64,000 bases of DNA from Roseiarcus sp963781895 (lineage in GTDB: Bacteria; Pseudomonadota; Alphaproteobacteria; Rhizobiales; Beijerinckiaceae). The stretch spans positions 1 to 64,000 of the forward strand of contig CAWAIM010000062.1 in NCBI GenBank assembly GCA_963781895.1. The letters run 5' to 3'. Under the pieces are notes generated by a model that searched no databases, had not been told where the DNA came from, and saw nothing but the letters and a program-made list of their open reading frames with translations. The position numbers and the translations under genes were made by a program. Below are positions 1 to 8,622 of the stretch, in pieces (within the stretch, counting starts at the first letter, position 1; each line of letters opens with the position of its first letter).

Positions 1-16
1 TCGAGAGCCTCCAGCA

Positions 17-75
17 TCACCGGCTGGACTTAGGCCGGCATCGACGGCTTACTCGATCCCCTTTTTTACAGGTGA
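17..75 (+). repeat. Left copy of direct repeat flanking the IS
   Basis: 59 bp matching 1780-1838 at 53 of 59 positions without gaps. It contains the sequence that, on the minus strand, encodes the last residues (SPV..GIE stop) of the adjacent cyclase gene. The copy ends exactly at the IS insertion point. Confidence 0.8.
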
Positions 76-76
76 C

Positions 77-93
77 CCTAGAAACGGCAGTTT
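77..93 (+). repeat. IS1380 left terminal inverted repeat
   Basis: CCTAGAAACGGCAGTTT. Perfectly complementary to the right end at 1732-1748. Confidence 0.9.
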
Positions 94-255
94 TCGCTTT
101 GGCATGAGTTGGAGAATCGCGCATTTTGTAGGGCATGATGCGTGATTCCAGACCGCTTTCGCTTCACCCGGCGGGTGAACAGACCCTTGGTTGTCGAGTT
201 CGGCAATTCCTTCCGGGGTCGAGGTTGACAGCTTCCAGGGGACGGTGCGGGTCGA

Positions 256-1683
256 ATGGGATCACGAGGCGGCGATGACGCCGCTTGGGCAGCTTCCTTT
301 TTCGTTGACTTTCTGAAGACGGCGGGGCTGTTCGACGCCTTCGTGGCGGATTGTCCGCTGCGGTACGAGAGCCCCAACGCGCCCAAGAAGCGGGATGTGC
401 TGGGCACGGCGATGCTGGCGATGCTGGCCGGCGCCAAACGTTACGCGCATATCGCGGGGGTGCGGGGCGACGCTGTGCTGCCCGAGTTGCTGGGCATGAC
501 GAAAGTCGTCAGCGAGGATGCGATCCGGCGGGCGTTCAAGGCGATCGGCGAAAAGGAAGGCGCGGCCTGGCTGCGCGGTCATCTCGCGTTTTGCGTGGAG
601 CCGTTGCTCGCCGAGGCGTGGATTCTCGATGTCGACACGACGATCAAGCCGCTCTACGGCCATCAGGAGGGGGCGGTTCTCGGCTACAACCCGAAGAAAC
701 CCGGACGGCCGAGCCATTGCTACCACACCTATTCGATGGCCTCGACGCGGCTGGTTTTCGACGTCGACGTCAGTCCCGGCGACGAGCATACGTCCAAGCA
801 CGGCGCGCCCGGCCTCTGGGCGTTCCTCGACCGTCTGCCGCGCGATTTGTGGCCGGCGCTGCTGCGCGGCGATTGCGGCTTCGGCAACGAGGGCGTCATG
901 CGCGAGGCGGAGGCGCGGAAGCTTCCCTATCTCTTTAAACTGCGTCTGACCCGGAACGTCCGGCGCATGATCGAGAAGCTCTCCGGGCGCGAGTGGGTCA
1001 GCGCGGGTCAGGGGTTCTGGGCCAAGGAGAGCGCGGTTCGCCTGCAAGGCTGGAGCCGCGAGCGGCGCACCATCGTGCTCAGGCGCCGTCTGAAGGGCGC
1101 CGTGGGGCTTACGTACGAGGACGAGAACGGGGCGGCGCAGCTCACCTTCGCCGAGATCGGCGAGGCGGCCGATATCTACGAATACTCGGTTCTCGTCACG
1201 TCGCTCGACGAGGAGACGGAGGCGTTCGGTCAGCTCTATCGCGATCGCGGCGACGGGGAGAACATCTTCGACGAAATGAAAAACCAATGGGGCTGGGGCG
1301 GCTTCACCACGCACGATCTCGCGCGCTGCCGGCTGGCGGCGCGCATGCTCGCGCTCTTCTACGACTGGTGGAACATCTTCGTCCGCCTCGCCGATCCGAA
1401 CCTGCATCGCGAGGCGATCACCAGCCGGCCGCTGTTCCTGTCGGCCATCGCCACGCGAACCCGCCATGCGCGCCAGACCACGATCCGCGTCACCTCTTCT
1501 CACGCCAAGGCCAAACCCGCCGCTCGCGCGCTCGCCGCCGTCGCCCTGTTCCTGCGCGGCCTGACGCAAAATGCGGAGCAGTTGACCCGCCTGCAAAGAT
1601 GGCGGCCGATCCTGTCGCGCGCGTTTCAGGCCTTCCTCAACGGCCGCCCGATCCGCCCGCCGCCACGCCTCGCGCCGTGCTGA
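256..1683 (+). CDS. IS1380-family transposase, 5' end frameshifted
   Basis: DDE transposase of the IS1380 family, about 475 residues from ATG 256. Family landmarks are LDVDTTIKPLYGHQEGA (first catalytic Asp), RGDCGFGNEGVM (second Asp), and YRDRGDGENIFDEMKNQWGWGG (Glu region). The first dozen residues from ATG 256 do not look like the family. In the neighbouring frame, open from 179 with a TTG at 191, the DNA encodes VRVEWDHEAAMTPLGQLPF, the expected N-terminus. That frame joins the main one at a five-T run near 295-300 where one base is missing. Either the gene is inactivated by a 1-bp deletion, or it relies on slippage in the T run. The first is more likely. Confidence 0.88.
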   Translation: MGSRGGDDAAWAASFFVDFLKTAGLFDAFVADCPLRYESPNAPKKRDVLGTAMLAMLAGAKRYAHIAGVRGDAVLPELLGMTKVVSEDAIRRAFKAIGEKEGAAWLRGHLAFCVEPLLAEAWILDVDTTIKPLYGHQEGAVLGYNPKKPGRPSHCYHTYSMASTRLVFDVDVSPGDEHTSKHGAPGLWAFLDRLPRDLWPALLRGDCGFGNEGVMREAEARKLPYLFKLRLTRNVRRMIEKLSGREWVSAGQGFWAKESAVRLQGWSRERRTIVLRRRLKGAVGLTYEDENGAAQLTFAEIGEAADIYEYSVLVTSLDEETEAFGQLYRDRGDGENIFDEMKNQWGWGGFTTHDLARCRLAARMLALFYDWWNIFVRLADPNLHREAITSRPLFLSAIATRTRHARQTTIRVTSSHAKAKPAARALAAVALFLRGLTQNAEQLTRLQRWRPILSRAFQAFLNGRPIRPPPRLAPC

Positions 1684-1731
1684 TGCAACCTTTACGCGAA
1701 AACCAACGCGCCGATCCGAAACGGCAAGGCT

Positions 1732-1748
1732 AAACTGCCGTTTCTAGG
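1732..1748 (-). repeat. IS1380 right terminal inverted repeat
   Basis: AAACTGCCGTTTCTAGG. Exact reverse complement of 77-93. Confidence 0.9.
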
Positions 1749-1779
1749 TTGAATTGTCTGGTCCGTCCCTCTCGCATCG

Positions 1780-1838
1780 TCACCGGCTGGACTCACGCTG
1801 GCATCGACGGCTTACTCGATCCCTCTTCTTACAGGTGA
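1780..1838 (+). repeat. Right copy of direct repeat flanking the IS
   Basis: Matches 17-75 at 53 of 59 positions. The sequence right of the IS (1750-1768, TGAATTGTCTGGTCCGTCC) also matches 1836-1854 (TGAATTTTCTGCTCCGCCC). Before insertion this was therefore a tandem repeat of about 86-bp period overlapping the 3' end of the receiver–cyclase gene. Confidence 0.78.
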
Positions 1839-2948
1839 ATTTTCTGCTCCGCCCGTCTTGCGCGTCCAGATGCGCACGGCGCCGGCCCGGCCTCGCAAGC
1901 TCTGCTCGCCCTGATCCTGCAATTGGTCCGCGAGCGCCGCGGCGATTTCGGAAGACCCCGTTTTGACCGCGCTGACCAGCGAATCGCCGACGACCAGCGG
2001 CGTTTCGAGGGTGCGGGTCAGCGTCTGCAATCGGGCCGCGGTGTTGACCGTGTCGCCGATCACCGTGAACGACATGCTGTGCTCGCTGCCGATATCGCCG
2101 AGCACGGCCGGTCCGTAATTGAGGCCGACGCCGATCGCGAGCGGCGCCTCTCCCGTCCGCTTGCGCTCGACATTCCAGCGCTCGATCGCATCGAGCATCA
2201 TGTCGGCGCAGACGAGCGCGTTGGCGGCGTCATTGGCGCTCGCCGTCGGCACGCCGAACACGGCGACGATCTCGTCGCCGATATATTTGTCGACGGTCCC
2301 GCCGCAGGCGAAGATCTTCGCCGTCATGCGCTCGTGGAACTCGCGCAGCATGGCCAGGACCGTCTCCGGCGCCATCGCCTCGGCCATGCTGGTGAAGCCG
2401 ACAATGTCGGCGAACATCACCGCGACAGTTTCCCGGCGGACCGCGCCGAGCGGTTCGTCCCGCGCGGCCAGCATCTCGACGATATTCGGCGAAAAATAGC
2501 GCGCCAGATTGTTGCGCGCGCGCTCGGCCGCCGCGCGCAGCCGTTCGATTTCGCGCAGCTTGGCGATATCGGCCAGCGTCTTGCGGACGGTGATCTCGAG
2601 ATCGTTGAGATCGACCGGCTTGGTGACGAAATCGAAGGCGCCGCGATTCATCGCCGTGCGCAGATTGGTCATGTCGCCATAGGCCGAGACGATGATCGCC
2701 CGCACCGCGGACTGGCGCTCGCGCAATTCGCTGAGCAGGGTCAGGCCGTCCATCACCGGCATGTTGATGTCGAGCAGCATCAGGTCGATATCGGGTTCGG
2801 CGGCCAGCGCGCTCAACGCCTCCTCGCCGTGATGGGCGAAGCGGAAGGCGAATTCTTCCTCGCGGATCTGGCGGCGAAAGCGCTGCCGGATCAACTGCTC
2901 GAAATCGGGCTCGTCATCGACGGCGAGGATCTTGGCCGAGCTGGTCAA
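1812..2948 (-). CDS. Response regulator with class III adenylate/guanylate cyclase output
   Basis: A 378-residue cytoplasmic protein. Residues 1-125 are a CheY-like receiver with the acidic pocket VDDEP, phospho-acceptor Asp60 (LLDINMP) and the KP motif (FVTKPVD). A helical linker (about 125-165) joins it to a class III nucleotide cyclase (about 172-355) with both metal aspartates, Asp181 in MFADIVGFTSM and Asp225 in DKYIGDEIVAVFG. The predicted output is phosphorylation-controlled cAMP or cGMP synthesis. It is the distal gene of a three-gene operon with a response regulator (11 bp upstream) and a histidine kinase. The last residues (about SPVRRGIE) lie inside a local tandem repeat, so the C-terminus may be recently altered. 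Base specificity cannot be read here. Confidence 0.9.
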   Translation of the reverse strand: MTSSAKILAVDDEPDFEQLIRQRFRRQIREEEFAFRFAHHGEEALSALAAEPDIDLMLLDINMPVMDGLTLLSELRERQSAVRAIIVSAYGDMTNLRTAMNRGAFDFVTKPVDLNDLEITVRKTLADIAKLREIERLRAAAERARNNLARYFSPNIVEMLAARDEPLGAVRRETVAVMFADIVGFTSMAEAMAPETVLAMLREFHERMTAKIFACGGTVDKYIGDEIVAVFGVPTASANDAANALVCADMMLDAIERWNVERKRTGEAPLAIGVGLNYGPAVLGDIGSEHSMSFTVIGDTVNTAARLQTLTRTLETPLVVGDSLVSAVKTGSSEIAAALADQLQDQGEQSLRGRAGAVRIWTRKTGGAENSPVRRGIE

Positions 2949-2959
2949 TGCGGAACCCC

Positions 2960-3349
2960 TCAGGCCGACGGCGCGTGCAGCTGCCGCAGCCGCTCCTTGA
3001 GAACATCGAAGTCGACCGGCTTGGTGACGAAATCGGCGGCGCCGAATTCGGCGGCGCGGCGGCGCCGCTCCTCGTCCCCATAGGCGGTCACCATCATCAC
3101 CGGCAGATCGGGCCGTCGCGCCTTGATCTCGCGCAACAGCGCCAGCCCGTCCATGCCCGGCATGTTGATGTCGGACAGAATCACGATCAGCTGCGGCTCG
3201 ATATCGCCGGCGAGGCGTTCGAGCGCCTCCGCGGCCGAGAGCGCAAAATGAAGAACATAGATCCCCTGCCGCGCCTCGCGGCGAAACCGCTGGCGAAACA
3301 GATCGGCGACATCGGGCTCGTCGTCGACAATCAAGATGCTAACGGTCAC
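2960..3349 (-). CDS. Stand-alone CheY-like response regulator
   Basis: A 129-residue single receiver domain with acidic pocket VDDEP, phospho-acceptor Asp60 in LSDINMPGMDG, a Thr-Ala switch pair (MVTAYGD) and conserved Lys in VTKPVD. It has no output domain. It begins within the kinase stop codon (ATGA overlap), so the two are translationally coupled. The receiver–cyclase gene follows 11 bp downstream. It probably acts as a phosphate shuttle or sink between the kinase and the cyclase receiver. The two receivers are clearly similar in sequence, which suggests duplication. Confidence 0.9.
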   Translation of the reverse strand: MTVSILIVDDEPDVADLFRQRFRREARQGIYVLHFALSAAEALERLAGDIEPQLIVILSDINMPGMDGLALLREIKARRPDLPVMMVTAYGDEERRRRAAEFGAADFVTKPVDFDVLKERLRQLHAPSA

Positions 3350-5031
3350 GGCGCGCCACTCGCTGCTGGTGAATCCGCGGCCCCGCCGGCGGTAAAGCGC
3401 CGGGGCAGACGAACGATGAATTCGGTGAAGGCTCCAACGTCGCTGGCGACCTTGATCGTGCCGCCATGCACATGGGTGACGATGTCGTAGCTGATCGACA
3501 GGCCAAGCCCGGTGCCTTCGCCGGTCGGCTTGGTGGTGAAGAACGGCTGGAAGAGCTTGTCCTTGACCTCGGCGGGGATGCCGACGCCGTTGTCGCGCAC
3601 CCGGATCTCGACCGCCTCGCCGAGATCGCGCGTGGTCACCGTCAGCACGGGTTTGAACGATCCGTCGCTCGCCTCGCGCTGGCGCTTATTGGCGGCATAG
3701 AAGCCGTTGCCGAACAGGTTGAGAAACACGCGCGTCATGTCCTGCGGCGCCAACTCGATCGGCGCGATGTCCTCGCCGTAGGCGCGCTCCAGGGTGATGT
3801 TGAAGTTCTGATCCTGGGCGCGGGCGCCATGATAGGCGAGATTGAGCGATTCCTCGACGAGCGCGTTGATGTCGACGCTTTGTCGGACGCCGCTGCCGCC
3901 GCGCGAGTGCGCCAGCATGCTCTTGACGATGTTGTCGGCGCGCTTGCCGTGCTCCGTGATCCGCTCGAGGTTGCCGGTCAGCATGTCGATGACCTCGTCG
4001 ACTTCGCCGCGCTTGTCCTCGTCGAGCGCCGCGAGCGCCGACGCGGCCGTCTCCTTCAGTTCGTCGAGCAGCTCGACCGAAAGCGCGGCGAAATTATTGA
4101 CGAAGTTGAGCGGGTTCTTGATCTCGTGCGCAATCCCGGCGGTCAACTGGCCGAGCGAGGCCATCTTTTCGGCCTGGATCAGATTGGCCTGGACCGCCTT
4201 CAGATCATGCAACGCCGTCTCGGCGGCGTCGCGCGCGGCGCGGATCTCGGTTTCGGCGTGCTGGCGCTGGCGTTCGAGACGGCCGCGCTCGATCAGGCTG
4301 TCGCGCAACATGCCGAGCGTTGTCGTCATCGCCCCGATCTCGGGGACATCTGTGCGCGGCAGCGGCACGTCGAGTTCGCCGTGCGTAATCGCAGCCATGC
4401 TTCGTTCCAGCTGCTTCAGGGGCACGGTGATGGAGCGCACGGTCAGCGCGGTCAGGCCGAGCGCGATCGCCAGCGCGACGATCCCAACCAGGATCGAGAG
4501 GTTGACCGCGAGTTCGGCCCGGCGGGTCGACGCGTCGCGCCGGGCCACGGCCCGCTGCTCGACCCGATCGACGATCTTGTCGATTTCGTCACCGATATTG
4601 ACAATGTGGCTCTGCGCTTGCGCCACCAGGGCGTTGCCGGCGGCGCTGTCGTCGCTGGAGAAGGCCACGCCGGCCTGATGCGCCACTTCGTTCAGGATAT
4701 CGACTTCGCGTCCGATGGCGGCCACGAGCGCGGGATCGACCGCCGAGATCGCCTTCAGATCGGAGTCGAGCCGCGCCTTGGCGGCGGCGGCGTTTTGTTG
4801 CGACCGAGCGAGCTGCGTAATCGCCGAGTCAATGACCCAATACTTCAAATCGCCGAAGTGCTTGCTTGCCGAATTGGCGTTCTTGACCACGGAGACCAGC
4901 AGCGCTTCCTCGGCGAGGCTTTGCGAGTCGCGCGCCAGTTCTCGTATCAGCAGCAGGGACGAGATGGCGAGGATCACGAGCAGAAGGACTGAAAGGAAGA
5001 TCAGCCGTGCGCGGATCGACACATGCGGCAT
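3346..5031 (-). CDS. Membrane sensor histidine kinase (HAMP, HisKA, HATPase)
   Basis: A 561-residue inner-membrane kinase. TM1 is at about 10-29, followed by a helical periplasmic sensor domain (about 30-173), TM2 at about 175-198 and HAMP at about 199-251. A coiled stretch leads to the H-box with His302 (GIAHEIKNPLNFVNNF). The N-box (NLFGNGFYAANKR), G1 (RDNGVGIP), F (FQPFFTTKP) and G2 (GTGLGLSI) boxes are all present. It is the first gene of the operon and overlaps the following receiver by 4 bp. The four-helix-like sensor region gives no clue to the ligand. Confidence 0.92.
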   Translation of the reverse strand: MPHVSIRARLIFLSVLLLVILAISSLLLIRELARDSQSLAEEALLVSVVKNANSASKHFGDLKYWVIDSAITQLARSQQNAAAAKARLDSDLKAISAVDPALVAAIGREVDILNEVAHQAGVAFSSDDSAAGNALVAQAQSHIVNIGDEIDKIVDRVEQRAVARRDASTRRAELAVNLSILVGIVALAIALGLTALTVRSITVPLKQLERSMAAITHGELDVPLPRTDVPEIGAMTTTLGMLRDSLIERGRLERQRQHAETEIRAARDAAETALHDLKAVQANLIQAEKMASLGQLTAGIAHEIKNPLNFVNNFAALSVELLDELKETAASALAALDEDKRGEVDEVIDMLTGNLERITEHGKRADNIVKSMLAHSRGGSGVRQSVDINALVEESLNLAYHGARAQDQNFNITLERAYGEDIAPIELAPQDMTRVFLNLFGNGFYAANKRQREASDGSFKPVLTVTTRDLGEAVEIRVRDNGVGIPAEVKDKLFQPFFTTKPTGEGTGLGLSISYDIVTHVHGGTIKVASDVGAFTEFIVRLPRRFTAGGAADSPAASGAP

Positions 5032-5305
5032 TCACGCTGGTCCCACGTGTCTATTGCCCGCCCTGGCGCCGCGACGAGCGGCGCCGACACAGGCCCCGGC
5101 CATTGGAGCCCATGAAGCCGGCAATCCCCGACCGTAGCCGCCTCGCATTGCGCGCGTCTGCCCCTTCAGACCCATGAGGATCATTCCATACTTGGCGATT
5201 CGGCAAAAGGGCGCCTAAACTGCGGGCAAAAAACGCGATGCTAGAAACTCCCGAAGTTGTATGGTCCGCAGCGATCCGATCGGGTCGGCAGGGTAGGAGA
5301 CGAAG

Positions 5306-5761
5306 ATGAATAGCACGATCATTCAGCGAGCCCTCATTCTTTTTGCTTTCGTGATGGGCGTCGCCTGGACGGGCGCGGCCCAGGCGGACGCCTCTTCCTT
5401 CAAGGTTCCCCTGAGCGGGGCGCAATGCGTGCCGCCGGTGGAGACAAGCGGCGCCGGAACGGCCGACCTCACCTACGACCCGGCGACCCGGATCGTCACC
5501 TGGAACATCGCGTATAGCGGGCTGTCGAGCCCAGCCACGATGGCGCATTTCCACGGCCCGACCAAGACGGGCGAGAACGGACCGGTCGTGATCTGGCTGA
5601 CGACGAAGGGCGCCCCGCCCACAAGCCCGATTACGGGAAAAGCCACGCTGACCCCCGAGCAGGCGAAGCAATTCACCGATGGCCTTTGGTACGTGAATCT
5701 GCACACGCAGTCTCATCCCGCGGGCGAGATCCGCGGTCAGGCTGTGCCTCCCAAAGGCTGA
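5306..5761 (+). CDS. Secreted CHRD-domain protein
   Basis: A 151-residue protein with an N-terminal signal peptide (about 1-27, cleavage after AQA) followed by one CHRD domain. Domain marks are the start FKVPLSGAQCVPP, the AHFHGP core and the end WYVNLHTQSHPAGEIRGQ. CHRD domains occur in chordin and in many small exported bacterial proteins of unknown function. The gene is convergent with the cytochrome b gene (6 bp between stops). An AGGAG-like site (TAGGAGACGAAG) precedes the ATG. Confidence 0.88.
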   Translation: MNSTIIQRALILFAFVMGVAWTGAAQADASSFKVPLSGAQCVPPVETSGAGTADLTYDPATRIVTWNIAYSGLSSPATMAHFHGPTKTGENGPVVIWLTTKGAPPTSPITGKATLTPEQAKQFTDGLWYVNLHTQSHPAGEIRGQAVPPKG

Positions 5762-5767
5762 TCGGGA

Positions 5768-6430
5768 TCACAGCAGGTTGGCGATGATGACGGCGGCGGC
5801 GGCGCTGCCGGCGAACAGAAAGGCCGCCCGCGCGGGACTCGCGATGCCCGGCGCGGGCACGCTTTCCGGCAGGTCCTTCGTGCCGGTGATCATCGGAAGC
5901 AGCAGGTTTTGCCCCTTGGCCGCCGCGTAGAAGAGGATGGCCAGCAGGTGCAGGGCGATCGCCGCCAGCAGCGCGTCCCAGAAGACCGCGTGCAGCGCCT
6001 CGATCGCATTCGCGACCGCCGCCGGGGTGATCTCGGTCAACGGTCCGACATCGGCGATATCGTTGGCGACGTAAAGTCCGGTCAGCGTCTCGCCAAGGAG
6101 CAGGAACAGCAGCAGCAGCACCATCCAGCCGCCGACCGGGTTATGGCCGACCTGGCGATCAGGCTCGCGTCGAAACGCATGCGCCAAATAGCGCACGCCG
6201 GTGCGCGGAGACGCGAGAAAGCGGGAAAACCGCGCCGTATCGCTGCCAAAGAATCCCCATAGCAGCCGGAACAGCACCAAGGCGAGCACCGCGTCGCCGA
6301 TCCATGCGTGCCAATCCATCCAGTTCAACCGCCACGTCGCATAGGCGGCCACGACCAGCACCGCCACCAGCCAGTGGAACAGGCGCGTGGGAGCGTCCCA
6401 GACGCGAACGATGCGGGAGGCGTTGCTCAT
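5768..6430 (-). CDS. Cytochrome b561-type membrane protein
   Basis: A di-heme cytochrome b of the Ni/Fe-hydrogenase cytochrome b / CybB-like family, about 220 residues. The N-terminus RVWDAPTRLFHWLVAVLV is the family signature, with a heme-ligand His in LFHW. Further histidines lie in helices 2 (WHAWIG), 3 (EALHAVFWDAL) and 4 (ALHLLA). It has four or five membrane helices. The start at 6430 (MSNASRIVRVWD) is preferred because GGAG sits 7 bases upstream and it fits family length. An upstream ATG at 6469 is possible. It probably passes electrons between quinone and a periplasmic partner. No hydrogenase or dedicated cytochrome c gene is adjacent, so the partner is unknown. Confidence 0.85.
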   Translation of the reverse strand: MSNASRIVRVWDAPTRLFHWLVAVLVVAAYATWRLNWMDWHAWIGDAVLALVLFRLLWGFFGSDTARFSRFLASPRTGVRYLAHAFRREPDRQVGHNPVGGWMVLLLLFLLLGETLTGLYVANDIADVGPLTEITPAAVANAIEALHAVFWDALLAAIALHLLAILFYAAAKGQNLLLPMITGTKDLPESVPAPGIASPARAAFLFAGSAAAAVIIANLL

Positions 6431-7299
6431 GCGCTCCGCCGCAGGTCCGGCGCGTTCGCGTTCGAACATTGTCCTGAAGCCGCGCCGCGCCGTTCATGCT
6501 GCAAGCGGCATGAACCCTCGCGCAACGCGCGCTCGCGGCGAAAGCGCTTTCCCAACCGAATCATTTCGCCACCACGGACCGCAGGGGCAGGTCGTTATAT
6601 TCTACCCGAAGTTTCTCCCCATTGTGGAATTTGATTGATGTCATCCCGGCGTCAGCGCCCGGATGGGCCCGCCTCGAGAAAGGGGTTTCGCCGGTCATGG
6701 CGAAGCCGGCGGGTCGCGGCCATCCCTGCGGCGCCCGGCCTCGCGCAGGCCGTCAAAGGCGCGCTCTCGCGCGGCGAGCGAGGTCGACTTGGCGCTCGAC
6801 GCGCCGTCGCGGAGGCGGGAGGCGGCGAACGCGACTCGGCTCCAACGCCCTCCGGCGCTGCGGCGCGGCGATCCGTCAACGCGTGATTTCGCCGCAGTTT
6901 CAATGGCTTGTCGAATTTGCTTTCGGGAAATCAAAATTCGTGCTAGACTGTTTGTTTGATGGTCATCCTGAAGTTCCCATGCGCGAAGCGAACGATTGTC
7001 CATGTCACGCTCGCAGCGCTTCTGGCGAAGCGGGACGATTCTGCGCATTCTCGACCAGCGCGCCGCGCGCTGAAAAAATGCGAGCGGAGAATCGTTTTTT
7101 GACACTCAAGTTGCTGATAACATTGAGGCGCTGACAAAAGCGCCGCTCGCCCGTCCGCGGACCGCGCCGATCGCGGCCACTCCCGCGCGCCGCCCGCGTC
7201 CGCCGCGGGCCGCCAAGCCCCGACCGCCATCGGGGCGCGCCGCCTCCCCCGCCAGTCGCGCTCCCGGATGCTCCAGGAGGGCTTCGACCGCGATTTGGT
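6431..7299. other. Intergenic region without a supportable gene
   Basis: About 870 bp. Reading frames are open only because of high GC and none resembles a known family. A less GC-rich patch lies at about 6900-7130. Possible decayed sequence. No RNA gene was recognised. Confidence 0.5.
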
Positions 7300-8076
7300 T
7301 CAGTCCAGACAAGCGGACAGCAGCGCCGAAGCCGGATCCGTCAGGCCCTCGATGACGTCGAAGTGATGCCTGCCGCTTTCCGGCGTCCACGGACACGACC
7401 ACGCCTCGGACAAGAGCCGGGCCTGCCAGAGAAAAGCCGGTCTCTCCTGCGCGCCAACCCAGACGTGGGCCTCGACCGCGGGACGCAAGGAAAGCCGGGC
7501 GGGGCTCTCGGCCGCGATTTCCGCCGGATCGAGGCGCAGGTCGGCGTTCATCGCCGTGAGGGAGATCGGCTCCAGATCGGCAAGCGGCGAGATCGGCACG
7601 ACCCGCTTGACGAGGGTTGACAGGGCCACATCGGCGCAGCCCATCCGGGCGCTCAGGTGACCTCCCGCGGAGTGGCCGGTGACCACGACCGGACCCGCGA
7701 CGAGGCTCGCCGCGACTTCGACGGCGCTCACGATCTCCTGGGTCATCGCGCTGATCCGCGCTTCGGGCGCGAGCGTGTACGAGGGCATGGCGCAGGCCCA
7801 TCCGCGGGCGAGCGCGCCCGCGGCGAGATGCGACCACATTTCGCGATCGAACCTCAGCCAATAGCCGCCATGGACGAACACCAGAAGACCCTGCGGCGCG
7901 CCTTCCGGCAGAAAGAGGTCGAGACGGTTGCGCGGTTTCGGACCATAAGGAATGGCGATCCGGGCGCGCTCCCCCAGGGCCGCGCGAAATTCCGCCGCTT
8001 CTCGCGTCCAGCGAGGCGGAAATGTCTCGGCGCCGGGGATGAAGGGGCCGTTGGCGTAGGCGCGGTCGTAATCCAC
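7300..8076 (-). CDS. Alpha/beta hydrolase, kynurenine formamidase-like
   Basis: A 258-residue cytosolic alpha/beta hydrolase with a GTG start. The oxyanion motif VHGGYWLRFDREMWSHLA and nucleophile elbow GHSAGG are typical of the kynurenine formamidase / carboxylesterase branch. The catalytic His is in GRHHFDVIEGL. It lies 27 bp downstream of the marR gene on the same strand, so the two probably form one transcript. With the divergent transporter, cupin and flavin monooxygenase, it probably hydrolyses an amide or ester in a catabolic route. No other kynurenine-pathway gene is nearby, so the true substrate is open. Confidence 0.85.
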   Translation of the reverse strand: MDYDRAYANGPFIPGAETFPPRWTREAAEFRAALGERARIAIPYGPKPRNRLDLFLPEGAPQGLLVFVHGGYWLRFDREMWSHLAAGALARGWACAMPSYTLAPEARISAMTQEIVSAVEVAASLVAGPVVVTGHSAGGHLSARMGCADVALSTLVKRVVPISPLADLEPISLTAMNADLRLDPAEIAAESPARLSLRPAVEAHVWVGAQERPAFLWQARLLSEAWSCPWTPESGRHHFDVIEGLTDPASALLSACLD

Positions 8077-8103
8077 TCGGGCGTCCCGGCTTGGAGAGTC
8101 AGC

Positions 8104-8622
8104 TCATGAAGCTCTTAGATTGTCGGCCATCCGCTTAAGTCGGTCGCGGAGAGTCTCGGTCTCCTCCGAAGAGAAGCCGGTCAACGCCCGATCGGTCTCC
8201 GCGAGGGTCAGCGGCAGAATGCGCGCGAACAGGCGTCGACCTTTGGCCGTCAGGGAGATCGCCAGGCTGCGGTGGTCGCTCTCCCGTTCCCGACGGGCGA
8301 CGAGCCCCGCCTTTTCCATCAGTCCGAGCGTGCGCGTGAGCGTGGTGCGGTCCACCGACGTCAGATCGGCGAGCCGCCCCATCGTCGCGCCGGAATGCTC
8401 CTGCAGCACGGCGAGGACGCGCCAACGGGGGTAATCGAGACTGTAGGGGCGGAGACGCGCGTTGATTGCCCGCGTGCGCCGCGCGAGGATCTGACTGAAA
8501 TGGAAGAAGAGGTGATCCTCGAGCCTGAAAGCCCGGACCGCGCCCTCTTCCCGTTCGCGTGCGCGCTCCAGCAATCTTCCTCCGCGGCGCATCGGCACTG
8601 CGCAAATTAGGTTGACTTGCAC
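8104..8622 (-). CDS. MarR-family transcriptional regulator
   Basis: About 172 residues from a GTG start, with a possible shorter start at residue 11. The winged helix runs from about residue 55 to 145. It has recognition-helix sequence LADLTSVDRTTLTRTLGLMEKAGLV and wing RRERESDHRSLAISLTAKG, the MarR signature. It is divergent from the ABC transporter operon, with 78 bp between starts, and upstream of the hydrolase. The arrangement implies local control of both transcripts, probably relieved by an aromatic ligand. Confidence 0.9.
   Translation of the reverse strand: MQVNLICAVPMRRGGRLLERAREREEGAVRAFRLEDHLFFHFSQILARRTRAINARLRPYSLDYPRWRVLAVLQEHSGATMGRLADLTSVDRTTLTRTLGLMEKAGLVARRERESDHRSLAISLTAKGRRLFARILPLTLAETDRALTGFSSEETETLRDRLKRMADNLRAS

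Larger units (their letters stand above)
77..1748 (+). mobile_element. IS1380-family insertion sequence
   Basis: A 1.67-kb element bounded by a perfect 17-bp inverted repeat, CCTAGAAACGGCAGTTT at 77-93 and its complement at 1732-1748. Ends beginning CCTAG are typical of IS1380. It encloses one transposase gene. The flanks read ..AGGTGA|C on the left and T|TGAATT.. on the right. When the element is removed they join into a continuous copy of a local 86-bp repeat, so the duplicated target is at most about 3-4 bp (TGA). No second copy of the element lies in the window. The transposase has a 5' frame problem, so present mobility is doubtful. Confidence 0.9.

Noticed and set aside
262..1596. Long minus-strand open frame opposite the transposase
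   Set aside because: Antisense shadow. Arg/Ala-rich, no family resemblance, while the plus strand has clear IS1380 motifs.
3466..4992. 508-codon plus-strand open frame opposite the histidine kinase
   Set aside because: Antisense shadow of a gene with all kinase motifs.
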